From a virus: a stretch of DNA of 22,545 bases. The position numbers were made by a program, and so were the translations under genes. The notes beneath the pieces were generated by a model. That model saw only the letters and a list, made by a program, of their open reading frames with translations. It had not been told where the DNA came from and did not search any database. The DNA lies in the IMG/VR virus record IMGVR_UViG_3300043444_000295, positions 1 through 22,545 of that record, one strand, 5' to 3'. Position 1 is the first letter of the stretch; every line of letters starts with the position of its first letter. This document shows positions 8,041 through 15,000 of the stretch, one piece after another.

Positions 8041-9309
8041 ATGAATTTAATAGAAACTAAATCTACCCTACATTTTTTTGTCAAATCAAATCCAACAATT
8101 GATTTGATAATTCCCGTATGGAGTTCTCGAAAAGCACATCCATTGACCAGTCGTATATCATTTGTATATTATAGAGAAACAAATGGAAACGATGGTATAA
8201 TTAATTTCAATCATATTGATGCAAAGAAAATCGATAAGTTTGATTTGAATATCTTTATTACTGATACAACAAAAGTATTAGGAAGTAGATATATAAGCAA
8301 ATTGGGACTTGATTATGAATGGGTTTATTTCGAATCATATGGAAAACCATTTGTATTTGATGAATTCGTAGAATCGGTTTATAGGGGGTATAGAATTGAT
8401 TTTAAAGAATTAAATGATTGTGTACCTCTAATGAAGTGGTATGGTATATTAAAAACAATACCGACAATAAATCATATAAATGATTGGGATGTAAACTATT
8501 CATCAGCTATCCGAACATTAGGGAGGCTGGAGGGGGCGGGGGTGAAAGTCGAAGAAGAAAAATTTATTGATAGTTTTAATTTTGATGCGTCTTATCTCAA
8601 AAGAGGATTGGTGTACACACAATACAATCCATATACAATAACGGGTAGACCTTCGAATAGGCATTTAAATGTAAACTATTCTGCCTTAAACAAATCGGAT
8701 GGGAGTAGGGAATGTTTTGTTAGTAGGAATCCAAACGGAACTCTCTTACAATTCGATTATGAGTCTTATCACTTACGATTGATAGCGGGATTAATAGGGT
8801 ACAAACTTCCAACAAACATATCGGCTCACCAATATTTTGCCGACATCTATGGTACGGATTACGAAACTTCCAAAGGGATTACATTCCGTTATCTTTATGG
8901 GGGGTTAGATGATACGGCTCGAAGGATTCCGTTTTTTCAAAAGGTGGATGAATATATCAAATCCGTTTACCAAAAGTTCGTAATTTCCGGTCGTTTAACG
9001 ACTCCTCTATATAAGAGGGAAATTCATTTTAGTAGAATCGAAGGGGCGACTGAACAAAAGGTATTTAACTATTTGTTACAAGCGTTGGAAACTGAAGTGA
9101 ACTATATGAAGATGAAATCCATCTTTGATTGTTTTGAGGGAAAGATGAGTAAACCGATTTTATATACATATGATGCGTTCTTAATTGACCTACATCCAAT
9201 TGAAAGAGATGTGATTATTAGTTCAGTAAAAGAAGCAATGGAAATGGGTGGATTCCCTGTCAAAGTGGAAGAAGGAACTAATTATGGTAATTTAGTTGGA
9301 ATAGATTAA
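8041..9309 (+). CDS. Compact divergent family A DNA polymerase
   Basis: This 422-residue protein has a recognisable family A polymerase core in residues 155-422. 'TITGRPSNRHLN' (199-210) matches the T-x-x-GR motif. Motif A is 'FDYESYHLRLIA' (238-249) with catalytic Asp239. Motif B is 'KGITFRYLYG' (278-287) with Lys278, Phe282 and Tyr286 in the canonical spacing. Motif C is 'YTYDAFLIDL' (375-384) with catalytic Asp378. Against E. coli Pol I, the steric-gate Glu710 aligns with His244, Arg754 with Tyr274, and the His and Glu of the HDE motif with Tyr377 and Ala379. Residues 1-150 are unlike a normal 3'-5' exonuclease, and no complete DEDD set was recognised. It presumably copies the phage genome, but the fingers and thumb look shortened. 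The gene has G-runs unusual for its surroundings. Confidence 0.78.
   Translation: MNLIETKSTLHFFVKSNPTIDLIIPVWSSRKAHPLTSRISFVYYRETNGNDGIINFNHIDAKKIDKFDLNIFITDTTKVLGSRYISKLGLDYEWVYFESYGKPFVFDEFVESVYRGYRIDFKELNDCVPLMKWYGILKTIPTINHINDWDVNYSSAIRTLGRLEGAGVKVEEEKFIDSFNFDASYLKRGLVYTQYNPYTITGRPSNRHLNVNYSALNKSDGSRECFVSRNPNGTLLQFDYESYHLRLIAGLIGYKLPTNISAHQYFADIYGTDYETSKGITFRYLYGGLDDTARRIPFFQKVDEYIKSVYQKFVISGRLTTPLYKREIHFSRIEGATEQKVFNYLLQALETEVNYMKMKSIFDCFEGKMSKPILYTYDAFLIDLHPIERDVIISSVKEAMEMGGFPVKVEEGTNYGNLVGID
8521..8542 (+). other. G-rich tract inside the polymerase gene
   Basis: Between 8521 and 8542 the + strand has G runs of 3, 2, 2, 5 and 5, separated by short loops, in an otherwise AT-rich genome. 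It encodes Gly-Arg-Leu-Glu-Gly-Ala-Gly. The run pattern could form a two- or three-layer G-quadruplex in the transcript or coding strand. Other G runs in the same gene are at 8384-8388 (five) and 8899-8904 (six). Confidence 0.4.
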
Positions 9310-9361
9310 AAAATTATATTTATATGATATAATTATATAAGAATAAACACGCAATAGAATA

Positions 9362-11662
9362 ATGATTCCAAATTTCAAAGAAATCTTATTAGAATTAAGT
9401 TATAGAGTAGAGGGCGGAATACCTGATTTAAACAAAGAATCTCATACTAATCATTTAATTGATATTTTAAGAGAGAATGGTATATCCGATGCAGCACATC
9501 TTGCACAAAAAGCGAGAGTGTATTTTTCTTATTTAAATGAAGCTTCTCCAAAGAAAGGTGATGCTGGATTAGAAGCGGCAGCTGAGAAGTTTAAAAATAA
9601 AAAATATAAAACATCAAAGGGTGGCGAAGTATCATTTACAACTGCTATTAATTATGGATATCAGGGTAAAGAAAATGATTCGGCACACATACAAGCGATG
9701 AATGATTTTGAAACATTTATCGATAGTTCAAAAGGTAAATATGGTACGATGGAAAAACCAAAACAACCTGATGAACCAAAACAAAATATTTTCGGTAAAG
9801 ATAAGGGTGGAAAAGTTTTTGAACCATCTACTCCAATGAAAGTACCTACTACTAAAGTAAAGGATGAACCAACCCCATCACAATCAACGGGTAAGTTTTC
9901 CGATATAGTTGCAGGAATGCCGGCAAATAAAAATACCGAAAAGCAATTAAACAATACAATCCAAACTCAAAAATCTATATTAGATACTTTTGATAAGCTT
10001 TCAAAAATGAGTGGAAATCAGCATGCAGCTGAACATAAGCAAGTTAAAGCATTGCTTGAGAAATTGTTTAATGGGCAAAAATTAAATCCTTCAGAACAAA
10101 AATTAACCGCTCAATATATTAGAGTAGCTGAACCAACTGAAAATAATCCAAATGCTACTAAATTCTATTTAGCTAAGCAACCGGGTAATTTTAAGAGTCA
10201 GGGACCAACTGCTAGAATAAGAATATATGTTGGAGCAAAGGATTCATCTAATCCTATACATGGTGCATTTGGTAAATTTGTTAGAGCAAACGGTATGGCT
10301 GAATTATCACCATCTACATTTGGTGGTAAACTTTCAACTGCAAACCAAACATATGTTGGTAAAGATGGTAAGACTAAACTTTTAAAAGATGCTAGTCAGG
10401 TTAAAGAAACAAACGATGGAATAGTACAATCTGTTAAAATAGGTGGACTTAATATCGTTAGAATAGACCCTAAAACGGCTAAAACGGAAACCGAAAGAAA
10501 GAAGATAGAAAAGAATAATAGAACAATGGATGAATACGCTGAAAAAATCAAAGCCGGCGATTTAGATTTCATTGATATGGATAGTGGTACTATTCCGGAT
10601 ACACCTGAAAATAGAGTAATTGTAATCAAAGAATCTATCGCTGGAATGGCAAATAGATTCAAAGCATTGGCGGATAAAGCACTTATAACAGATAATGAAA
10701 CATTGGGTATGATTAATCAATTATCCAATTTTTCAAAAAAAGACCCTAATCAAAATCCACAAGAGTGGTCAAACGAATTTGAAAGAATTCTATCTAATAT
10801 AGCAAACCACGAAGGAGAACCATCTTTGAAGGAAGGTTGGGCAAATTACGCCGAAGTATTTGTGGCTATAAGAGAAATGCACGATAATGGTAGGGGAACT
10901 CAAAATGGTAAGTGTGCATTATTACCACAAAGTACAACATTGGAAACAGTCGATGTTATTACTGTTTCAAACGGAAAGGGTGAAAATAGAATTGTAACAT
11001 TAGATGGTAGAAGCGTTAAGAAAGGTGTAGGAGGAGCTAGTGGATTGGGTTCTAAAGCTAGAAAATCTACTTACAAAAATGACACAAAAGGTTTAATTAA
11101 AAAAGGTGTTATAGAATTATCAGAATCACATGGTAAACCATTTGAATTAAAATTAGATAGTCCGTTAAAAGAACATCAAAAATTAAATAGCGAATACCAA
11201 CAATATTTAAAGCAAAGAGCTTTACAATTAAATGTAACTCCTCAATTTATTAAGCAAATTGAAGATGAATTGAAAAAAGGAGGTAAAGGTGCTAGTAAAG
11301 TTACAAGTGCACTTGCAAAAGTAATTTTAGAAAGACAGAAAGCAGGATTGGATGTTAGCCAAAATGTTGTAGATACATTGAGATTAAGATTGGAATCCAG
11401 ATATATATTTACTGAATTGGCACATGAAGCATATAATACAAATGTAGATGTGCAAGATTTTTCAAATGATTCTGTATTATCTCAAAAAGAAGATAGAGGT
11501 GGTGCAAAATTAGTAAAAGCACATAAGATTTTAATAGATAGTTCGGATGGTATTGATATATTGGCATATCCTAAGCCCGAATTTAACATTGGATTTGATT
11601 TAGAAGGAAGAAGTAGAAACCCAGGAGCAGGAAGATTCCATAATGAAAAAAAGAGAATATAA
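9362..11662 (+). CDS. Large unknown protein downstream of the polymerase
   Basis: This 766-residue protein is not recognised. Residues 1-62 form a compact helical module ('LELSYRVEGGIPDLN' followed by Leu/Ile/Ala-rich helices) that looks like a separate N-terminal domain. Residues 63-180 are a Lys/Pro/Gly-rich, probably flexible linker. Residues 190-760 are mixed, with a Lys/Glu-rich helix near 370-390, 'NHEGEPSLKEGWANYAEVFVAIREMHDNG' region residues near 480-510, and helical Lys-rich stretches near 590-680. The C-terminus is basic and Gly/Arg-rich ('EGRSRNPGAGRFHNEKKRI'). There is no signal peptide, membrane segment, P-loop or nuclease motif that I can support. It may be a DNA-bound or virion-internal protein, but this is a guess from its basic, domain-plus-linker build. 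The next gene starts three bases after its stop. Confidence 0.65.
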   Translation: MIPNFKEILLELSYRVEGGIPDLNKESHTNHLIDILRENGISDAAHLAQKARVYFSYLNEASPKKGDAGLEAAAEKFKNKKYKTSKGGEVSFTTAINYGYQGKENDSAHIQAMNDFETFIDSSKGKYGTMEKPKQPDEPKQNIFGKDKGGKVFEPSTPMKVPTTKVKDEPTPSQSTGKFSDIVAGMPANKNTEKQLNNTIQTQKSILDTFDKLSKMSGNQHAAEHKQVKALLEKLFNGQKLNPSEQKLTAQYIRVAEPTENNPNATKFYLAKQPGNFKSQGPTARIRIYVGAKDSSNPIHGAFGKFVRANGMAELSPSTFGGKLSTANQTYVGKDGKTKLLKDASQVKETNDGIVQSVKIGGLNIVRIDPKTAKTETERKKIEKNNRTMDEYAEKIKAGDLDFIDMDSGTIPDTPENRVIVIKESIAGMANRFKALADKALITDNETLGMINQLSNFSKKDPNQNPQEWSNEFERILSNIANHEGEPSLKEGWANYAEVFVAIREMHDNGRGTQNGKCALLPQSTTLETVDVITVSNGKGENRIVTLDGRSVKKGVGGASGLGSKARKSTYKNDTKGLIKKGVIELSESHGKPFELKLDSPLKEHQKLNSEYQQYLKQRALQLNVTPQFIKQIEDELKKGGKGASKVTSALAKVILERQKAGLDVSQNVVDTLRLRLESRYIFTELAHEAYNTNVDVQDFSNDSVLSQKEDRGGAKLVKAHKILIDSSDGIDILAYPKPEFNIGFDLEGRSRNPGAGRFHNEKKRI

Positions 11663-11665
11663 GAA

Positions 11666-12085
11666 ATGAATACACAACTTTTATGTTTGTTTACATATAA
11701 AAATGAATTAGAAACTTCATTGGATTTTATAATGAGTAATTACACATTAGTAAATCCGAATGTATTTGTATTAGAAAGTAAATTGATAGATACTGAATTA
11801 TTTATCACATTTAATATTGAAAAAGGAACTGCACCGATAGATTCTAATTGGAAAACTATTCTTGTACATAGAAAAAAGCAATCAAATACAATATACACAA
11901 TCAATGCTTTAAACGAAGTAGTTAAATCAAAGACTGGTGGTATGTTAGATAACTCTTATATGATTGATTGGGAAGAATTCAGAAATTGCATACTCACAAC
12001 TTCAAATTTAGGATATAAGAAAATTCCTACAAAAGTTTATAAAAACTTAAAAACAAATTCTTCGGAAGAAAGTTTGGAATATTAA
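11666..12085 (+). CDS. Small unknown protein
   Basis: This 139-residue protein is unrecognised. It has alternating beta and helix: hydrophobic start (residues 3-9), a 'LFITFNIE' strand near 50-57, 'TILVHRKKQSNTIYTINALNEVV' region near 64-87 and 'DWEEFRNCILTT' near 100-111. I recall similar 'TIYTINALN' stretches in other T4-like phage hypothetical proteins, but cannot name a family. There is no membrane segment. The start follows the stop of the 766-residue gene by three bases, so the two are probably translated from one mRNA. The stop is followed directly by the next promoter. Confidence 0.65.
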   Translation: MNTQLLCLFTYKNELETSLDFIMSNYTLVNPNVFVLESKLIDTELFITFNIEKGTAPIDSNWKTILVHRKKQSNTIYTINALNEVVKSKTGGMLDNSYMIDWEEFRNCILTTSNLGYKKIPTKVYKNLKTNSSEESLEY

Positions 12086-12104
12086 AATAATTTTCTTATA
12101 TTTG
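12073..12104 (+). promoter_or_regulatory. Bacteroidota-type promoter for a small-gene cluster
   Basis: TTTG (12073-12076), 20 bases, TATATTTG (12097-12104) gives a full consensus with the same spacing as the polymerase promoter. The next ATG (12109) is five bases after the box, so the transcript would be leaderless or carry about two bases of leader. The -33 box lies inside the end of the preceding gene. Confidence 0.72.
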
Positions 12105-12108
12105 TGGT

Positions 12109-12447
12109 ATGAAGGAAGCATACCAACCTATCGAAATTCACATTAAAAATCCTATCAATCTATTCAATGAACATAGATTGGAAATTTCAAAAGCCATAGT
12201 AAATGGTATTGAATATGGTATGTCCAATCGAAAACAAAAAATAGATTTTGCAAAAGTAATTGTTAAGGATTTAATTGTTATCACATTATCAATTAAGAAA
12301 AAAGAATTCTCTGGATTATTAGATGAGCATTTAAAAATTCTCGTTGAATATGAAGAATATGAAAGTTGTGCGTTAATAATGAAACTAAAAGAAAAACTAA
12401 ATAAGAAAAATGAAAAAGTTACTAAAAAAAATCGAATTTTGGATTGA
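12109..12447 (+). CDS. Small unknown Lys-rich protein
   Basis: This 112-residue protein is unrecognised. It is strongly basic and helical: Ile/Lys-rich helices at 45-75, then 'FSGLLDEHLKILVEYEEYESCALIMKLKEKLNKK' region residues 66-99, ending in a Lys/Asn-rich tail. There is no membrane or catalytic motif. It sits directly behind a consensus promoter with almost no leader and overlaps the start of a 41-residue gene in another frame by 38 bases. It is probably an early accessory protein. Confidence 0.62.
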   Translation: MKEAYQPIEIHIKNPINLFNEHRLEISKAIVNGIEYGMSNRKQKIDFAKVIVKDLIVITLSIKKKEFSGLLDEHLKILVEYEEYESCALIMKLKEKLNKKNEKVTKKNRILD

Positions 12448-12535
12448 TATCCATTTAGTATATTTCCTTTACAATGGAAATAAAACACAACGTTATTATG
12501 ATTATTTAAACAAAAAGTGGGGATTAAAAAAATAA
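12410..12535 (+). CDS. 41-residue basic protein overlapping the previous gene
   Basis: This short gene runs from ATG at 12410 to TAA at 12533-12535. It begins 'MKKLLKKIEFWIDIHLVYFL' and ends in 'YYDYLNKKWGLKK', so it is rich in Lys and in aromatic residues. It fills the otherwise empty gap between the genes at 12109 and 12539, overlapping the first by 38 bases and ending three bases before the second. The amphipathic N-terminal helix and aromatic pattern look like real protein rather than random translation. It might be a small membrane-associated or protein-binding factor. Function is unknown. Confidence 0.55.
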   Translation: MKKLLKKIEFWIDIHLVYFLYNGNKTQRYYDYLNKKWGLKK

Positions 12536-12538
12536 GTT

Positions 12539-12892
12539 ATGCCAGAAATTAAAGAAGAAACCGCAAGAGAATTTTGCGAAAGAGAATTTCCACAAATGAT
12601 GGAAGAGTTCAAAAAGATTCAATCTGAAATGTATGAAACCTTTTGTAAGAAACAAAGGAATTATGGACCCGGTAACATTTCAGTAGGAACACCATTACAA
12701 ACCAAAGAAGATATTAAACTATCACTCACAGGTCTTTGGTTCAGAATCAATGATAAAGTACAACGATTAAAACAATTGGTAGTTTTAGGACAGCCAGATG
12801 AGGTGGGAGAATCGGTTCAAGATACATATGAAGATTTATCGGTATATGGTATTATTGCACAAATTGTGAGTAGAGGAAAATGGGCAAAATAA
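12539..12892 (+). CDS. Nmad1/DUF1599-like protein
   Basis: This 117-residue protein resembles the nucleotide modification associated domain 1 (DUF1599) family, small all-helical proteins common in phages and related in fold to MazG-like nucleotide pyrophosphatases. The family pattern is visible as 'KKQRNYGPGN' (37-46), a 'GLWFRINDKVQRLKQL' helix (65-80) with Arg69 and Asp72-Lys73, and 'ESVQDTYEDLSVYG' (91-104) with acidic residues Glu91, Asp95 and Asp99 that could bind a metal ion. The activity of the family is not firmly established, and a role in nucleotide metabolism is inferred. It starts three bases after the 41-residue gene, and its end overlaps a possible 34-residue frame. Confidence 0.72.
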   Translation: MPEIKEETAREFCEREFPQMMEEFKKIQSEMYETFCKKQRNYGPGNISVGTPLQTKEDIKLSLTGLWFRINDKVQRLKQLVVLGQPDEVGESVQDTYEDLSVYGIIAQIVSRGKWAK

Positions 12893-12984
12893 ATTTGGAA
12901 AATACCAAAAAATATTGTATATTTGTGAAACAAAATGGAAAAAGGTTATATTTAGATATAGAGGATATCGCGATAAAACCTTAA
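12880..12984 (+). CDS. Possible 34-residue frame overlapping the SSB promoter
   Basis: An ATG at 12880 opens a 34-residue frame ending at TAA 12982-12984, with 'FVKQNGKRLYLDIEDIAIKP' at its C-terminal end. It overlaps the previous gene by 13 bases. Its sequence is plausible for a small protein. However, it runs straight through a consensus promoter and a structured leader that better explain the same bases, so it may be chance. Confidence 0.25.
   Translation: MGKINLENTKKYCIFVKQNGKRLYLDIEDIAIKP
12894..12925 (+). promoter_or_regulatory. Bacteroidota-type promoter for the SSB gene
   Basis: TTTG (12894-12897), 20 bases, TATATTTG (12918-12925) matches the consensus in full. The SSB start is at 13022, so the leader would be about 94 bases, far longer than for the other promoters in this window. 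Confidence 0.72.
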
Positions 12985-13012
12985 ACATTAAACTTAATTA
13001 TTAACTTTAAAA
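12942..13012 (+). promoter_or_regulatory. Structured and repeat-containing leader of the SSB gene
   Basis: The leader has two parts. First, GATAT (12955-12959) and ATATC (12965-12969) can pair across a five-base loop AGAGG, and loop bases 12961-12964 can pair with CCTT (12979-12982), giving a possible H-type pseudoknot ending 39-40 bases before the ATG. An alternative stem AAGGTT/AACCTT (12942-12947 and 12977-12982) encloses the same region. Second, five TTAAN units begin at 12981, 12988, 12994, 13001 and 13007, a spacing of six to seven bases. T4 gene 32 mRNA is known to carry a pseudoknot followed by an unstructured AU-rich site through which gp32 represses its own translation. The same logic is inferred here, not proven. 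Confidence 0.45.
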
Positions 13013-13021
13013 CGTAAAAAA

Positions 13022-13879
13022 ATGGACATTAAACTTGCCCTATCGAGATTCAACTCGTTACAAAACACTTCCAAAAAATCAGATTCACTTTGGAAGCCAA
13101 CTCCAGGGAAACATCAAATTCGTATCGTTCCCTACAAATTCAATAAAGATATTCCTTTCATTGAATTATTCTTTCACTACAACATTAACAACAAAACTTA
13201 TTTGAGTCCTGCATCATTCGGCAGACCTGACCCTATCGTAGAGTTTGCTGAAAAGTTAAAACGCACTGGCGATACTGATGATTGGAAAGCAGGTAAGAAG
13301 ATGGAGCCGAAATTGAGAACTTTCGCACCTGTTATCGTAAGAGGTAAAGAGAATGAAGGTATTAAATTTTGGGGATTTGGTAAGACTGTTTATCAGGATA
13401 TCTTAGGTTACATCGCTGACCCGGATTACGGAGATATTACTGACCCAATGAGTGGTAGAGATATCGTATTAGAAATCACTTCAGCAGAAGAATCTAACGC
13501 AGCTTATCCAACAACTACAATTCGTGTTAAACCATCTCAATCTAAATTAGTAGAAGATGCTTCTCAAATTGAATCTCTATTGGAGAATCAAAAGAATATT
13601 ACTGAATTATATTCAGAATTATCTTACGCTGAATTAAAAACAGTATTAGAGAATTGGTTAAATCCAGGTTCAGCAACAACCGGAGCTGATGAAGTAGTTG
13701 AGGAATTGGAAGCACCGAAACCAGCTCCAAAGCAAGCATCAGTATCAACTGATATGGGTGGTACATCTCCTATTGGTGGTGAAGGTATTGGTGATTTACC
13801 TTGGGAAAAAGAAGAAGCTGCAGCTCCAAAAGCAAAAGATGATGTAGCATCTGCATTTGAAGATTTATTCAATAACTAA
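13022..13879 (+). CDS. gp32-like single-stranded DNA-binding protein
   Basis: This 285-residue protein has the layout of T4 gp32 (301 residues). It has a short N-terminal segment (1-25) for cooperativity, an OB-fold core (about 28-200) with 'KHQIRIVPYKF' (30-40), a 'HYNINNKTYLSP' strand (52-63) and 'KFWGFGKTVYQDILGYI' (115-131), and an acidic C-terminal tail (about 222-285) ending in 'AFEDLFNN'. It coats single-stranded DNA during replication and recombination, and its tail is expected to recruit partners. Unlike T4 gp32 it contains no cysteine, so the zinc site is absent: His52 aligns with a T4 zinc ligand, but the CPVC segment aligns with DPIV (70-73). The uvsX gene follows after 14 bases. 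Confidence 0.82.
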   Translation: MDIKLALSRFNSLQNTSKKSDSLWKPTPGKHQIRIVPYKFNKDIPFIELFFHYNINNKTYLSPASFGRPDPIVEFAEKLKRTGDTDDWKAGKKMEPKLRTFAPVIVRGKENEGIKFWGFGKTVYQDILGYIADPDYGDITDPMSGRDIVLEITSAEESNAAYPTTTIRVKPSQSKLVEDASQIESLLENQKNITELYSELSYAELKTVLENWLNPGSATTGADEVVEELEAPKPAPKQASVSTDMGGTSPIGGEGIGDLPWEKEEAAAPKAKDDVASAFEDLFNN

Positions 13880-13893
13880 AATTAGGTTACATT

Positions 13894-15000
13894 ATGGCCA
13901 AAGTACAAGAGGATTTAGCAAGTATTCTTGCAGACTCGTTAAACAAACAAAATAAGGATGGTAGAATTGCATACTTCCTTACGGATGGTGGGGGTGATGC
14001 TCCTACTAACGTAAAAGATTGGTTATCTACGGGTAACGCTCTTTTGGATGTAGCAATCTCCAATAGACCTTATGGTGGTTTGCCGGTTGGCCGTATAGCA
14101 GAGATTACGGGTTTAGAGCAAAGTGGAAAATCTTTGCTCTCCGCCCATCTGTTAGCTGAAACACAAAAGAAAGGTGGAGTAGCAGTACTAATTGATACAG
14201 AAACTGCCGTTAATAGGGAGTTTTTGGAAGCGATTGGTGTTGATATTTCAAAATTACTTTATGTATCGGTAGATACGGTTGAAGGTATTTTTGAAGCTTG
14301 TGAAACTATCATTGAAAAAATCAGAACTTCCGATAAGAATAGATTAGTTACGATTGTAGTTGACTCAGTTGCAGCTGCATCTACTAAGAAAGAATTGGAA
14401 GCCGATTACGATAAAGATGGTTACGCTACTGATAAAGCAATTATCATCTCCAAAGCGATGAGAAAGATTACGAATATGATTGGTAGACAAAATATTTGTT
14501 TAGTGTTTACTAACCAACTTCGTCAGAAAATGAACGCAATGGCATTTAGTGACCCTTGGACAACATCAGGTGGTAAAGCATTAGCATTCCACGCATCGGT
14601 AAGATTGAGATTAAAGTCTATGGGACAATTAAAAGTAGGTGATAGAATTGTGGGTATTAAGGTGAGAGCACAAATTGTAAAAAATCGTTTAGGACCACCA
14701 TTAAGACACGCCGATTTCTCTATTTTCTTCGATAGAGGTATCGATAACTACGGAAGTTGGTTAGGAACAATGAAAGATAATAAATTAGTAAAACAAGGAG
14801 GTGCTTGGTATGAATATACCGACACCGATACTGGTGAAATTATTAAATTCCAATCAAAGGATTTCGCAGATATTCTTAAAAATGAAGAGTTAAAAGACCA
14901 AATTTATCGTAAGATATGTGAGGTTAGTATTTTACAATATAAAAGTTCTGCTTCAGATGAAGTTGATGAAACAACGGATGTAGCCAATGAGTCAGATTAA
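13894..15000 (+). CDS. uvsX: UvsX/RecA-type recombinase
   Basis: This 368-residue protein is a RecA-fold strand-exchange ATPase, the phage UvsX counterpart. The Walker A motif is 'GLEQSGKS' (73-80). The catalytic Glu is likely Glu103 in 'DTETA'. Walker B is 'LVTIVVDSVAA' (151-161) with Asp157. 'FTNQLRQKMNAMAFSDPWTT' (205-224) covers the sensor Gln208 and the DNA-binding loop region. 'SGGKALAFHASVRLRL' (225-240) is the following conserved helix and strand. The C-terminus is acidic ('SDEVDETTDVANESD'). It should load onto gp32-coated DNA to drive recombination-dependent replication and repair. The next gene overlaps its last 14 bases in another frame, so the two are probably translationally coupled. 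Confidence 0.9.
   Translation: MAKVQEDLASILADSLNKQNKDGRIAYFLTDGGGDAPTNVKDWLSTGNALLDVAISNRPYGGLPVGRIAEITGLEQSGKSLLSAHLLAETQKKGGVAVLIDTETAVNREFLEAIGVDISKLLYVSVDTVEGIFEACETIIEKIRTSDKNRLVTIVVDSVAAASTKKELEADYDKDGYATDKAIIISKAMRKITNMIGRQNICLVFTNQLRQKMNAMAFSDPWTTSGGKALAFHASVRLRLKSMGQLKVGDRIVGIKVRAQIVKNRLGPPLRHADFSIFFDRGIDNYGSWLGTMKDNKLVKQGGAWYEYTDTDTGEIIKFQSKDFADILKNEELKDQIYRKICEVSILQYKSSASDEVDETTDVANESD

Noticed and set aside
9312-9334. Inverted repeat AATTATAT/ATATAATT between the polymerase and the 766-residue gene
   Set aside because: The stem is entirely A/T with no T-tract after it, and the gap is AT-rich enough to produce such pairs by chance. The gap also has only a degraded promoter match (TTTA, 20 bases, TATATTTA).
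12438-12466. Possible promoter TTTG plus TATATTTC before the Nmad1-like gene
   Set aside because: Spacing is 17, not 20, the -7 box has a mismatch, and the bases are inside the 41-residue gene.
11666-12535. A hidden frameshift joining the small unknown genes into one larger protein
   Set aside because: Each gene has its own ATG at a suitable position, a promoter lies between two of them, and the compositions differ.
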